The notes beneath the pieces are model-generated. The model was not told where the DNA came from. It saw only the letters and a program-made list of their open reading frames with translations, and ran no database searches. From JAYQKL01 sp038142705 (GTDB lineage: Bacteria > Pseudomonadota > Alphaproteobacteria > RS24): DNA of 64,000 nt. The stretch lies in contig OZ244224.1 in NCBI GenBank assembly GCA_965217015.1, positions 1,674,001-1,738,000 on the forward strand. Reading direction: 5' to 3'. Position 1 is the first letter of the stretch. Every line of letters begins with the position of its first letter. Positions 51,269-59,721 of this stretch are shown piece by piece. A program made the position numbers and the translations under genes.

Positions 51269-53722
51269 ATGACGCTCAAATTGACCAAAAAAACAGCCTT
51301 TGCGGCGTTGATAGCAAGTTTTGCATCATCAACTTTTGCGATGGCTAATGTTGACGAAATTGTCGTAACAGCGGCAAAGCGTGAACAAACACTTCAAGAA
51401 GTGCCTGTATCTGTTTCTGTGACACCTGCAGAAACCATTGAGCAGGCGCAAATTGTTGATTTGCTTGACCTACAATCAGTTGTACCATCTTTGCGGATTT
51501 CGCAATTGCAAACATCAGCCAATGTGAATTTCATCATTCGTGGTTTTGGTAATGGTGCCAATAATCCGGGTGTTGAGCCTTCAGTTGGTGTTTATATTGA
51601 TGGTGTTTATCGCTCACGCTCAGGCGCGTCGATTGCCGATTTACCAACAGTTGAGCGCGTTGAAGTTCTGCGCGGCCCACAATCTACATTATTCGGTAAA
51701 AATGCCTCTGCGGGTGTGATTAGCATCACGACATCTTTACCAGAAGATGAGTTTGGCGGCATGGTTGAGGCCAATTTTGGTAATTACGGGTCAACCATTC
51801 TTAAGTCATCTGTGACGGGTCCTTTGTCCGACTCAACTGCTTTCCGCGTGACAGCAAGCATCAATGAAAATGATGGTTATTACACCAATGTCACCAATGG
51901 CGAGAGCTTGAATGGTCGTGACCGCTGGTTGATGCGGGCGCAAATTCTTTCTGAATTAAACGACAATGTGACTTTGCGCGTCATCGCAGATTATAATTCA
52001 TTAGAAGAAAAATGCTGCGGCGCCTCAATGTTGGTTGAAGGCGGTGCGTCTGCCGTTGCCAATGCCATCACCGCAGGTTATGTCGCCGCTTTGGGTCTGA
52101 ACCCCATTAACCCACGTGTGGGTGATGATAGCCGCGAAATTGGTTTGAGCCGCAACCCAACCAACAAGCTTGAAGGTAAAGGTGTTTCAGCTCAGTTCGA
52201 TATCGATTTGACCAATGTGACCGTCACATCTATCACATCATATCGTGAGCAAGATGTAACTTCAGAAACCGATGGCGATTTCAATTATGCTGATTTGCTT
52301 GGCAATAACGCAATTGATGACTCATTTGAGACTTTCACACAGGAGTTCCGTATTCAGTCAACTGGTGAAGGCCCGTTGCAGTGGATGCTGGGCGCTTATT
52401 ATTTCGATGAAGATGTGAAGCATTTCCGTGATGTGATTTACGGTAATGATATCGGCACATATGTGAACTTCCTCGTTCAAGGTGCAACCGGCTGTCCGAC
52501 AGGTCCAGGATGTACCGATTTGCAAGGTGTGGCCAATACGCTCACTCTGCTTGGTGCAGGCCTTACACCTGGCACGACAGCTCAAAACGCAGCGACTGTT
52601 GCGGGTGCGCCAGCTCTGCAAGCAGCAGCCAACGCTCTGCGCGGTTCATGGTATCAGCCTGGTCAGGGTCTGATTGGCGAGAATTTTGACATGCAAAACG
52701 AAGCAATTTCAATTTTCGCGAATTTTGATTATGACGTGAGCGACAGCTTGCGTTTGTCACTTGGCCTGAACTACACAGAAGATGAAAAAGCTGTGTCTTC
52801 AGATGTGAATATTAATGACCCATTTGCGGCTTTGCCTTTCGCTGGCAACCCGCTGACAGCTGGTCTTGTGCCATTGCAGTTCTTCCCGCCATATGGCAAC
52901 TATCCAAATGCAACGGAAACTGGCATTTTCGAGTCTGATGAGCTGACGCATAATCTGCGCATCTCTTATGACCTTGATGACAGCACAAGCATTTATGCAA
53001 GCCATTCAACTGGTTTCAAAGCGACATCTGTTAACATGTCTGTTGACTCGCGTCGTTGTGCAACAAATGCTTATTCTCTGAACTGCCGTGCGGCAGGGCC
53101 AGAAGAAGCGACCAATATTGAGATTGGCCTGAAAAAAGGCTTTGATAATGGTTTTGTCAATGTTGCTATTTTTGAACAAGAAATTGATGGCTTCCAGTCT
53201 AACCTTTTCTCAGGCACTGGCTTTAACTTGATTAATGCTGGTCGTCAGGTTCACAGAGGGGCCGAGATTGACTCACTTGTAGCTGTTAATGAAAATCTGA
53301 CAGTGACATTTGCGGCAACCTATTTGGACCCAGAGTTTGAAACTTACAACGCAACACCGGATCTGACAGGTCAAGAGCCTGCGGGTGTGAGTGAGCTGAG
53401 TGCAAACATTGCTGGTGTTTATGAATATAATATCGACCAGGACCATGAAGCATGGTTCCGTGTTGAATATATGCATGAGAGCGATGTGCAGGTTGTTGAC
53501 AATGTTGCGAAATCAATCGCCAGCCGTGAAGTTGAATTGGTGAATGCCAGCTATGGTGTTAAAAATACAAAATATGGCTGGGAGTTCCGTTTGTGGGGTC
53601 GTAACCTAACAGATGAGGACTACTTGATTTCAGCTTTCCCAACAACAGCTGCAACAGGAAGCTTTACAGGCTATGTTAGCGCGCCGCGCACATATGGTCT
53701 GGCCATTCGTCAAAACTTCTAA
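51269..53722 (+). CDS. TonB-dependent outer-membrane receptor
   Basis: 817 residues from the ATG at 51269, behind GGGGAGGGAGC; an upstream in-frame ATG at 51146 would add 41 residues without a signal sequence. A signal peptide (LTKKTAFAALIASFASSTFAMA) precedes the TonB-box-like DEIVVTAAKREQ and the plug domain (PTVERVEVLRGPQSTLFGKNASAGVISITT). A 22-strand barrel follows, ending in the terminal strand TYGLAIRQNF. A Gly/Ala-rich insertion with two cysteines (GCPTGPGCTD, near 415) probably forms a surface loop. Substrate unknown; the family includes siderophore, vitamin B12, carbohydrate and terpenoid/steroid transporters. Strong terminator follows. Confidence 0.92.
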   Translation: MTLKLTKKTAFAALIASFASSTFAMANVDEIVVTAAKREQTLQEVPVSVSVTPAETIEQAQIVDLLDLQSVVPSLRISQLQTSANVNFIIRGFGNGANNPGVEPSVGVYIDGVYRSRSGASIADLPTVERVEVLRGPQSTLFGKNASAGVISITTSLPEDEFGGMVEANFGNYGSTILKSSVTGPLSDSTAFRVTASINENDGYYTNVTNGESLNGRDRWLMRAQILSELNDNVTLRVIADYNSLEEKCCGASMLVEGGASAVANAITAGYVAALGLNPINPRVGDDSREIGLSRNPTNKLEGKGVSAQFDIDLTNVTVTSITSYREQDVTSETDGDFNYADLLGNNAIDDSFETFTQEFRIQSTGEGPLQWMLGAYYFDEDVKHFRDVIYGNDIGTYVNFLVQGATGCPTGPGCTDLQGVANTLTLLGAGLTPGTTAQNAATVAGAPALQAAANALRGSWYQPGQGLIGENFDMQNEAISIFANFDYDVSDSLRLSLGLNYTEDEKAVSSDVNINDPFAALPFAGNPLTAGLVPLQFFPPYGNYPNATETGIFESDELTHNLRISYDLDDSTSIYASHSTGFKATSVNMSVDSRRCATNAYSLNCRAAGPEEATNIEIGLKKGFDNGFVNVAIFEQEIDGFQSNLFSGTGFNLINAGRQVHRGAEIDSLVAVNENLTVTFAATYLDPEFETYNATPDLTGQEPAGVSELSANIAGVYEYNIDQDHEAWFRVEYMHESDVQVVDNVAKSIASREVELVNASYGVKNTKYGWEFRLWGRNLTDEDYLISAFPTTAATGSFTGYVSAPRTYGLAIRQNF

Positions 53723-53745
53723 ATGACGAAGCAGCAAATAAAGAT

Positions 53746-53776
53746 AAGAGCGGGGCTTGCCCCGCTCTTTTTTTAT
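53746..53776 (+). terminator. Intrinsic terminator after the TonB receptor
   Basis: AAGAGCGGGG (53746-53755) and CCCCGCTCTT (53760-53769) form a perfect 10-base stem with loop CTTG, followed by a T-run. The convergent M15 peptidase gene ends at 53773 inside the T-run, so it may serve both directions. Confidence 0.92.
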
Positions 53777-54207
53777 CGCAATTCAAAATGTACAAGGTCG
53801 GCGAAATTTTCATCATGCATTTGCCCGTTTTGGTTCCAATCGCCGCCCCAAACCAACTCATGAGAAATGCTTCCTTGTGTTTTTAATGTCCAGGCAATGG
53901 CCCGCGCATGGCCAGCTAAATAAGCAAAGCCTGCCGCATTTTGCCAATCGACCCCGCCTTTTATATCAGCGCGATAAGGCGCGACATCAACCGCCATTGC
54001 GGGTTGGCTATTATGGCGACTATGGGGATAGCGACATTTGCTGAAGCCTTGTGCGAAGAGCTTGTTTTGGCTGTCAGCATTTCGATAGCCCGCTAAAATA
54101 CTGCAATCTAACTGTGTGATGAGGTTTGAAAAAATCAGCTGTAAATCTGCATGGCATGTTTTTAGATGTGCTAATGAGTTTTTGCTGAATCGGTAAGGGG
54201 CCGGCAT
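53773..54207 (-). CDS. M15-family D-Ala/L-Ala-D-Glu peptidase, phage-endolysin-like
   Basis: 144 residues. The zinc site is H65 and D74 (SRHNSQPAMAVDVAPY) and H140 (LVHFELR), the pattern of small VanY/T5-endolysin-type M15C peptidases that cut peptidoglycan cross-link peptides. GYRNADSQNKLFAQGFSKCRYPHS and HELVWGGDWNQNG are further family marks. No signal peptide is seen, so it would need a holin, export or lysis to reach the wall, as phage endolysins do. Isolated from other phage genes; could be domesticated or a phage remnant. Convergent with the TonB receptor gene. Confidence 0.85.
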   Translation of the reverse strand: MPAPYRFSKNSLAHLKTCHADLQLIFSNLITQLDCSILAGYRNADSQNKLFAQGFSKCRYPHSRHNSQPAMAVDVAPYRADIKGGVDWQNAAGFAYLAGHARAIAWTLKTQGSISHELVWGGDWNQNGQMHDENFADLVHFELR

Positions 54208-54285
54208 GTCTTTTCTGGTTTTTTTGGTTTCAATTTTTAACGATTTTACGCCAATTGAAAGCCGCGGGGATAGGGTTGGAAATCA

Positions 54286-54684
54286 TCAGGCCAAAAAGTA
54301 ATTTAGCAAAACCAATCCATAAACCAGCCCGACAAGGCACATGGCCAACATGACCGCCGCGCTGCCATAATCCTTAGCGCGTTTTGACAATCCATGTTCT
54401 TCAAATGAAATACGGTCAATCGTGGCTTCAATGCTGGAATTTAACAATTCGATGATAAACACCAAAAAAACAGAAGCGAGCATGAGTATTTTCTCAACCA
54501 AACTGACAGGGAGAAAAATCGCCAATGGCACGAGAAATATCGCGACAAAAACCTGCTGGCGAATGGCGCTCTCTTCAGCCCATGCAAATTTGAAACCAGA
54601 CAGGCTGTTCAACAGCGCAAACCAGGCCCGTTTAATGCCTGTATTACCTTTATGCGGATTGTCCGAGAATTTGTAATCACCCAT
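54286..54684 (-). CDS. dgkA: Diacylglycerol kinase
   Basis: 132 residues with three membrane helices. Phosphorylates diacylglycerol to phosphatidate in lipid turnover. Family signature ELLNSSIEATIDRIS near residue 78 and AKDYGSAAVMLA near 105; N-terminal RAWFALLNSLSGFKFAWAEESAIRQQ is typical. Divergent from the SnoaL gene at 54784, sharing a 99-base promoter region. Confidence 0.94.
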   Translation of the reverse strand: MGDYKFSDNPHKGNTGIKRAWFALLNSLSGFKFAWAEESAIRQQVFVAIFLVPLAIFLPVSLVEKILMLASVFLVFIIELLNSSIEATIDRISFEEHGLSKRAKDYGSAAVMLAMCLVGLVYGLVLLNYFLA

Positions 54685-54783
54685 CTTAAAACCTTAACAC
54701 GCTCATTTTCAAAACACATTTTTAAGGTTACAATATTTACCACGAATGTGAGCATGAATGAAAAGTTTTAGGAGGAGGGTTTT

Positions 54784-55281
54784 ATGGATTTGGTGCAAAT
54801 GGAACTGATTAAGCGGTTAAAATATAGCTATTGCCGCGCAATTGACAGCTGCGATATTGAGGCGCTGACCAATATTTTTACCGAAGATGCCGAGATTTGT
54901 TATGAGGGCGGGAGTTATAAGTTTGAGGCCAAAGGGCGCGACCAAATTTTGGAAGCGATGAAATTTGCCTTCCACGATAAATTGGTTTCCTGCCATTCTG
55001 TGACCATGCCAGTGATTGATATTATCGGCCCACGCACGGCAACGGGGCAGTGGCGGCTTGTCGATTATGCGATGAATCTGGCTGAAGAGAATAAGGTGAC
55101 CGTTGGGGCATCTGAATATGTTGATGATTATGTTTTGGGTGATGATGAGGCTTGGCGCATTCAGCGTTCGCGTTACACACGCGTTTATGAGCAGGTCTTC
55201 CAGCAAGACGACCATAATTTGACGCATTATCAGCTTGGCGGCGGTTTGGTGCCTGGCCCGTTCACCTATCAGGGCGAATAA
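54784..55281 (+). CDS. SnoaL-like (NTF2-fold) protein
   Basis: 165 residues; AGGAGGAGGG precedes the ATG. The N-terminal LIKRLKYSYCRAIDSCDIEALTNIFTEDAE is the entry helix of the SnoaL_4 group, whose members are cyclases, isomerases, dehydratases or binding proteins. No catalytic residues can be assigned with certainty. The first of four such genes in the region; the cluster around it carries SDRs and an aldehyde dehydrogenase. A terminator follows. Confidence 0.8.
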   Translation: MDLVQMELIKRLKYSYCRAIDSCDIEALTNIFTEDAEICYEGGSYKFEAKGRDQILEAMKFAFHDKLVSCHSVTMPVIDIIGPRTATGQWRLVDYAMNLAEENKVTVGASEYVDDYVLGDDEAWRIQRSRYTRVYEQVFQQDDHNLTHYQLGGGLVPGPFTYQGE

Positions 55282-55299
55282 TAAACCGCAACGAAATGC

Positions 55300-55341
55300 A
55301 AAACGGCGATAAGGTTTCCCCTATCGCCGTTTTATTTTTTA
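55300..55341. terminator. Bidirectional-looking terminator between SnoaL and aldehyde dehydrogenase genes
   Basis: AAAACGGCGATA (55300-55311) pairs with TATCGCCGTTTT (55322-55333), loop AGGTTTCCCC, then ATTTTTT. The genes on both sides converge on it; the A-rich left side also gives Ts on the minus strand, though fewer. Confidence 0.85.
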
Positions 55342-55351
55342 AAAAGCCAGT

Positions 55352-56761
55352 TTATTTTTTAATCGCACCCATAATCAGCCCCTCATATCGCTTGGAATAA
55401 GGGGGCAGGTTGATTAAGAAATTTCTAAAGCGGTCTAGCGGTTGTATGACAACAGAGCGTGCATTTGACAATTCTTCAAAGCCTCTAAAGCCGCCTATGC
55501 GCCCCATGCCAGACGCGCCCGTGCCACCAAAGGGCAGATGCGGGTTGGTGCCGGACTGAATGCAGTTATTATTCACCACGGCAGAGCCGGAATTACAAAT
55601 GCTCAGGAAATAATCAATCGCGCTCTTATCTGTTGCATAAACATAATAAGCCAGCGGATTTGGCCGATTGGCAATAATGCCCGGCAATTCATCACGCTCT
55701 TTGAATGTCATCACCGCCAGCACAGGGCCAAAAACTTCTTCCTGCATAATGCGCATATCTTCCGTCACATTGGTCAAAATGGTCGGCTCAATAATGCGTT
55801 TTTCAGGGAAATTTTTCCCGCCAAAAGCAAGCGTCGCCCCTTTTTCCAGCGCGTCATCAATCAAGCCCACAATGCGCTGCATGTGTCTCTCATTAATGAT
55901 GCAATTCATATTGGGCGAATTTTCAAAGCCAGTTTGTTCAGCATTATATTGTTCTGTCATTTTGACTTTGAGGGTTTCGACCAGCTCCTCAGCAACGCTT
56001 TCATGCGCGACAACATATTCTGGCGCGATACAGACCTGACCGGCATTCATCACCCGCCCCCAAGACAGCTTGGTCGCCGTGTCATCAATATTGGCAGAGC
56101 TGTCGATAATCACCGGCGACTTGCCACCCATTTCAAGGGTGACAGATGCAAAATGGTCCGCTGCCGCCTTCATCACAATCGCCCCGACTGTATAACCGCC
56201 TGTGTAATAAATATGGTTAAAGGGGAGCGCGAGCAATTCTTGCGCAATCGCCGCATCGCCCTGAAATACGGCAACCTGATCGGCAGAGAAAACCTCATTT
56301 ACAATATCTTCAACCACTTGCGCCGAATGGGGAGCCAGCTCAGATGGTTTTATGGCAACAGTGTTACCCGCCGCAATGCCCGCAATGGCCGGAATAAAAC
56401 ATTCCGCAATTTGGGCATTCCATGCTGACAGGTTCAGCACAACGCCTTTGGGGTCATACCGAATTTCGCACCGTTTCCCCATTGTCGCCATTGAGTTTGG
56501 CACTTTTTTGGGCTTCATCCATTTTTTGAGATTCTTCGAAATAAAATCAATTTCGCTTTTAATCATCATCAGCTCTGCCGCCGCGTCCAGCTTATGGCTA
56601 TTGCGCTCTTTTTTGGCGGCGTCATAAATTGCGTCTTGATGGTCAACAAGGCTTTCCCAAAGTTTTTTCAACAAACCATTGCGGTCAGCAGCTGTGCTTT
56701 GGCGCATCTGCACTGCGCCTTCTTGGAGTTGTTTAAATTTTTGTGCGGTTTCACTCATCAT
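55352..56761 (-). CDS. Aldehyde dehydrogenase (class-3 / coniferyl-aldehyde-dehydrogenase-like)
   Basis: 469 residues (two tandem ATGs; AGGAGAAA before). NAD(P)-dependent oxidation of an aldehyde to acid. Catalytic C244 in NAGQVCIAPEYV and E210 in LEMGGKSP; the usual PWNYP motif reads SAWNAQIAECF. RIGGFRGFEELSNARSVV near the C-terminus follows the class 3 pattern, and there is no hydrophobic anchor. Coniferyl- or fatty-aldehyde-type substrates are usual in this branch. Downstream of the SDR at 56,779 with only 17 bases between them, so the two may act in sequence. Confidence 0.85.
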   Translation of the reverse strand: MMSETAQKFKQLQEGAVQMRQSTAADRNGLLKKLWESLVDHQDAIYDAAKKERNSHKLDAAAELMMIKSEIDFISKNLKKWMKPKKVPNSMATMGKRCEIRYDPKGVVLNLSAWNAQIAECFIPAIAGIAAGNTVAIKPSELAPHSAQVVEDIVNEVFSADQVAVFQGDAAIAQELLALPFNHIYYTGGYTVGAIVMKAAADHFASVTLEMGGKSPVIIDSSANIDDTATKLSWGRVMNAGQVCIAPEYVVAHESVAEELVETLKVKMTEQYNAEQTGFENSPNMNCIINERHMQRIVGLIDDALEKGATLAFGGKNFPEKRIIEPTILTNVTEDMRIMQEEVFGPVLAVMTFKERDELPGIIANRPNPLAYYVYATDKSAIDYFLSICNSGSAVVNNNCIQSGTNPHLPFGGTGASGMGRIGGFRGFEELSNARSVVIQPLDRFRNFLINLPPYSKRYEGLIMGAIKK

Positions 56762-56778
56762 TTTCTCCTGTGTCTGGT

Positions 56779-57645
56779 CTATTTTTTAGGAATTTTAAAC
56801 GCGCCCTGAATAATGCTTTCAAATGTGAGCGCGGGTAGGATTTTATGCAGTAAAGGCATCAGCTTGACATCTTTGCCGACCATATAGCTTGGTTTCCATT
56901 TTTTAATGGCCAACAAGCCTAAAACCTGATTGACGACATCAACGGGGTCATTGCCGGTGTCAATAATGCTTTGCGGCAAAACCTCTGTTGTGGTGGCGCC
57001 CAAATGTGAGAAATACACATCTTTCATTTTTTCTGGCACTTCTTTCCAAATATTTTGGGTGGACTCAAACGGGTCTTTCGTCATATGTGTTTTGACCGCG
57101 CCTGGCTCAATAGATGTCACTTGCACCCCTAAAGCGGCTAATTCGTGCCGCATGGTTAATGTCATGCCAATCACCGCATGTTTGGACATGTTATAGACGC
57201 CAGATGCAGGTGGGTTGGCCTTGACCGCCCCAGAGGCAAAGTTAATGACCCGCCCTTTATTTTGTCGAATGAAAGGCAAAAAGGATTGGCAAACGCGCAT
57301 TGGCCCCCAAGTGTTCACCTCAAACATATAATGCCCGCGCTCAATATCTGCTCCCTCAATCACACCAATGCCAATATTCGCGATGCCAGCATTATTGATA
57401 AGCAAATCCAGTCCGCGCCCGTCTAAAAGCTTGGCAAGTTCTTCACCGCTTTTTTTGACCGAGTCATCATTTGTGACATCTTGTTCAATCGCGGTGATAT
57501 TGTCATAAGGCAGAAGTTCAGATGTATCCGCACCCGGCACAACCCCTGCATAAACCTCCCAGCCGCGGTCAGATAAGGTGCGCGCCATCAACGCCCCCAT
57601 ACCCATGGCTGCCCCTGTGATAAAAGCTGTTTTTTTGTCTGACAT
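56779..57645 (-). CDS. Short-chain dehydrogenase/reductase
   Basis: 288 residues of the classical SDR type. Cofactor motif TGAAMGMG at 10-17, NNAG near 85, and the YNMSK catalytic motif (Y and K of YxxxK) near 152. C-terminal region is extended beyond the usual 250 residues (KPSYMVGKDVKLMPLLHKILPALTFESII in parts), giving a membrane- or lipid-associated look seen in retinol/steroid-type SDRs. GGGGGG precedes the ATG. Same strand as the aldehyde dehydrogenase; divergent from another SDR at 57,854. Confidence 0.85.
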   Translation of the reverse strand: MSDKKTAFITGAAMGMGALMARTLSDRGWEVYAGVVPGADTSELLPYDNITAIEQDVTNDDSVKKSGEELAKLLDGRGLDLLINNAGIANIGIGVIEGADIERGHYMFEVNTWGPMRVCQSFLPFIRQNKGRVINFASGAVKANPPASGVYNMSKHAVIGMTLTMRHELAALGVQVTSIEPGAVKTHMTKDPFESTQNIWKEVPEKMKDVYFSHLGATTTEVLPQSIIDTGNDPVDVVNQVLGLLAIKKWKPSYMVGKDVKLMPLLHKILPALTFESIIQGAFKIPKK

Positions 57646-57853
57646 GTTCCCCCCTCAAAGAAACTTTTTTGTTTCAAATTACGCTCAAATAATTTCAGAA
57701 CCTCATTCAGAAAATATCAAACAGGCGAATGTGTCAACTGTTTAACCCGCAAAATGCGCTATTTTTCATGCTTCGCGCCGCAAATCTTGGTTTTAGCCCT
57801 TGTTTTACATTCTCTGTCTTTCTAGACTTTAAGAAAGGATAGGGGGGTGCATA
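57646..57853. promoter_or_regulatory. Divergent SDR-SDR intergenic region
   Basis: 208 bases between two divergent SDR genes. GAAAC-TTTTTT-GTTTC at 57660-57675 is a short inverted repeat close to the minus-strand start. The plus-strand gene has AAGGATAGGGGGG ahead of its ATG. No promoter boxes were assigned with confidence. Confidence 0.35.
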
Positions 57854-58678
57854 ATGACACAGGAAAAATATGCTTTAGTCACAGGTGCGTCTGCTGGTAT
57901 TGGGCAAGAATATGCCGATGTGCTGGCGCAAAATGGATATCATTTGGTTCTGACGGCGCGGCGCGAAGAACGGCTGGCAGAGCTGGCGCGTGAATTGCAA
58001 ACCAAGCATGGTGTTCAGGTGCATTATTTTGCGCATGATTTATCCGACCCAAAAGCAGTCGGGCAGCTCGTTCAAAATATTGAAAAGGCAGGGCTGGAGA
58101 TTGATTTTCTGCTCAATAATGCGGGCTATACCGTGCCCGGCAAATTTGATAGGGCCAAATGGTCAGCCCAGCAGGAGCTCATCACCACCATGTTGGGCGC
58201 GCCAACCGAATTGATCCATGTGTTGGCTCCAAAAATGCGCGAAAAAGGGCGTGGGTATATTGTGAATGTGGCGTCTGTGGCCGGGCTTTTGCCGGGCGCA
58301 CCAGGCGGTACGCTTTATGGCCCGATTAAAAGCTTTGTGGTGAAATTTTCACAAGCGCTTTACGCTGAATATGCGCCTTTTGGTGTGCATGTGCAGGGGC
58401 TTTGCCCGGGATTTGTGATGAGTGAATTTCATGACATGGCTGGCAATCGCGAAAAAATGAATCGCTTGCCAAAATATATGTGGTTAGACCGCCGCCATTT
58501 ATGTGAGACCAGCTTCCAAAATGTCATGGTCAATAAGGGGCCGATTTGTGTGCCGGGTCTGTTTTATAAAGTGCTGACCAGCATCATTAAGCTTTTACCC
58601 AATAATTTTGCGGCGCGGCAATTGGCGCGCCATGACCGCAATGCCGAAACCCTGCCGCAGCATGCCCGCGATAAGTAA
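57854..58678 (+). CDS. Short-chain dehydrogenase/reductase
   Basis: 274 residues. TGASAGIG at 10-17, LTARREERL after beta-2 (consistent with NADP preference), NNAG near 91, and catalytic YGPIK near 157. A C-terminal extension (VMVNKGPICVPGLFYKVLTSIIKLLP) resembles that of membrane-associated SDRs acting on acyl or steroid-like substrates. Starts a plus-strand run of five to six genes with SnoaL-like proteins; the next begins 12 bases after its stop. Confidence 0.86.
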   Translation: MTQEKYALVTGASAGIGQEYADVLAQNGYHLVLTARREERLAELARELQTKHGVQVHYFAHDLSDPKAVGQLVQNIEKAGLEIDFLLNNAGYTVPGKFDRAKWSAQQELITTMLGAPTELIHVLAPKMREKGRGYIVNVASVAGLLPGAPGGTLYGPIKSFVVKFSQALYAEYAPFGVHVQGLCPGFVMSEFHDMAGNREKMNRLPKYMWLDRRHLCETSFQNVMVNKGPICVPGLFYKVLTSIIKLLPNNFAARQLARHDRNAETLPQHARDK

Positions 58679-58689
58679 TAGGAGTAAAT

Positions 58690-59253
58690 ATGTCAGATAT
58701 GGAAAAACAGCTCGCCCGCCTGCTTGATAAAGAAGCCATTCGCGATTTGGTGCAGATATATTGCCGCGCGGCAGACCGGCATGACCATGAGTTGATGCGC
58801 AGTCTTTATCATGAAGATGCCTATGATGATCATGGCAGTTTTTTCAAAGGCTCGGCGATGGAATTTATCGATATGCTGCCAGAAATTCAAAAGCCAATGG
58901 CGATTTTGCATCATAATGTTACCACCCATAATATTATGTTTGATGAGAGCCGCCCAGATTATGCAGAGGGTGAAACCTATTTAATTGCTTTCCATAAAGT
59001 GCAGGCTGACCCTGACCAAGAAGGGGAAGATGTGCTGGTCGGTGGTCGCTATTTTGATAAATATGAAAAACGCGATGGAGTGTGGAAATTTCTTGCCCGT
59101 TCGATTGATGCGGATTGGGTTTATATTAGCAACCCATCGGCGGTGAAGCTTGACCACCCCATGATGGAGGGGGTGCATATTGGCAAACCCGGTACCAGCG
59201 ACCCATCATATGAGCTGCTGAAATTATTTCCAGCAGGACCACGAAAACTCTAG
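58690..59253 (+). CDS. SnoaL-like (NTF2-fold) protein, SnoaL_4 group
   Basis: 187 residues. LLDKEAIRDLVQIYCRAADRHDHELMRSLYHEDAYDDHG (shown in parts) is the typical SnoaL_4 entry and resembles the region around the catalytic Asp/His of scytalone-dehydratase- and LinA-like enzymes; HHNVTTHNIMF follows near residue 75. YDDHG gives an Asp-His pair. Coded between an SDR and another SnoaL-like gene, with AGGAGTAAAT ahead of the ATG. Substrate unknown. Confidence 0.8.
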   Translation: MSDMEKQLARLLDKEAIRDLVQIYCRAADRHDHELMRSLYHEDAYDDHGSFFKGSAMEFIDMLPEIQKPMAILHHNVTTHNIMFDESRPDYAEGETYLIAFHKVQADPDQEGEDVLVGGRYFDKYEKRDGVWKFLARSIDADWVYISNPSAVKLDHPMMEGVHIGKPGTSDPSYELLKLFPAGPRKL

Positions 59254-59276
59254 CATGCGGGGCAGAGGGCGATTTG

Positions 59277-59681
59277 ATGTCAGTTGAGGTTCATAAACAA
59301 ATTGTTCGGCAATTTATTGAGGCAATGTCGGCGGGTGATATTGATGGTTTTATCAATTTATATCACGCCGATGGCGCAGTATGGACTTCAGGAAATACGC
59401 TGATTTCTGGCACAACTGATAAGCCCACCATTCAAAAATTAGCGGGCGGGATTTATGAAGCTTTTCCAAATGGTTTGCAATTCACCATTCATTCAATGAT
59501 AGCAGAGGCTGACCGTGTGGCGGTTGAGGCTGAAAGTGAAGGCATGCATGTGTCTGGCCAGCTTTATCAAAATCAATATCATTTTTTATTTGTGTTTAAA
59601 GATGAGAAAGTTTTCCTGTTGAAAGAATATATGGATACGGAAAAAGTGACCGATATTCTTTGTGCGGGGCAAAGGCCATAA
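59277..59681 (+). CDS. Small SnoaL/ketosteroid-isomerase-like protein
   Basis: 134 residues from the ATG at 59277 (a TTG three bases earlier is in frame). IVRQFIEAMSAGDIDGFINLYHADGAVWTSGN is the alpha1-alpha2 region of the ketosteroid-isomerase/SnoaL fold; the C-terminal sheet VFKDEKVFLLKEYMDTEKV closes the cone. Shorter than its neighbours and closer to the KSI-like branch. GAGGGCGATT upstream. Third of four NTF2-fold genes here. Confidence 0.78.
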   Translation: MSVEVHKQIVRQFIEAMSAGDIDGFINLYHADGAVWTSGNTLISGTTDKPTIQKLAGGIYEAFPNGLQFTIHSMIAEADRVAVEAESEGMHVSGQLYQNQYHFLFVFKDEKVFLLKEYMDTEKVTDILCAGQRP

Positions 59682-59721
59682 AATCATCTGAACACAGGCA
59701 TATATTTTTAAGGGAGTGAAC

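Noticed and set aside
55538..56428. 296-residue plus-strand frame inside the aldehyde dehydrogenase gene
   Set aside because: Antisense shadow of a clearly conserved gene, with no recognisable domain.
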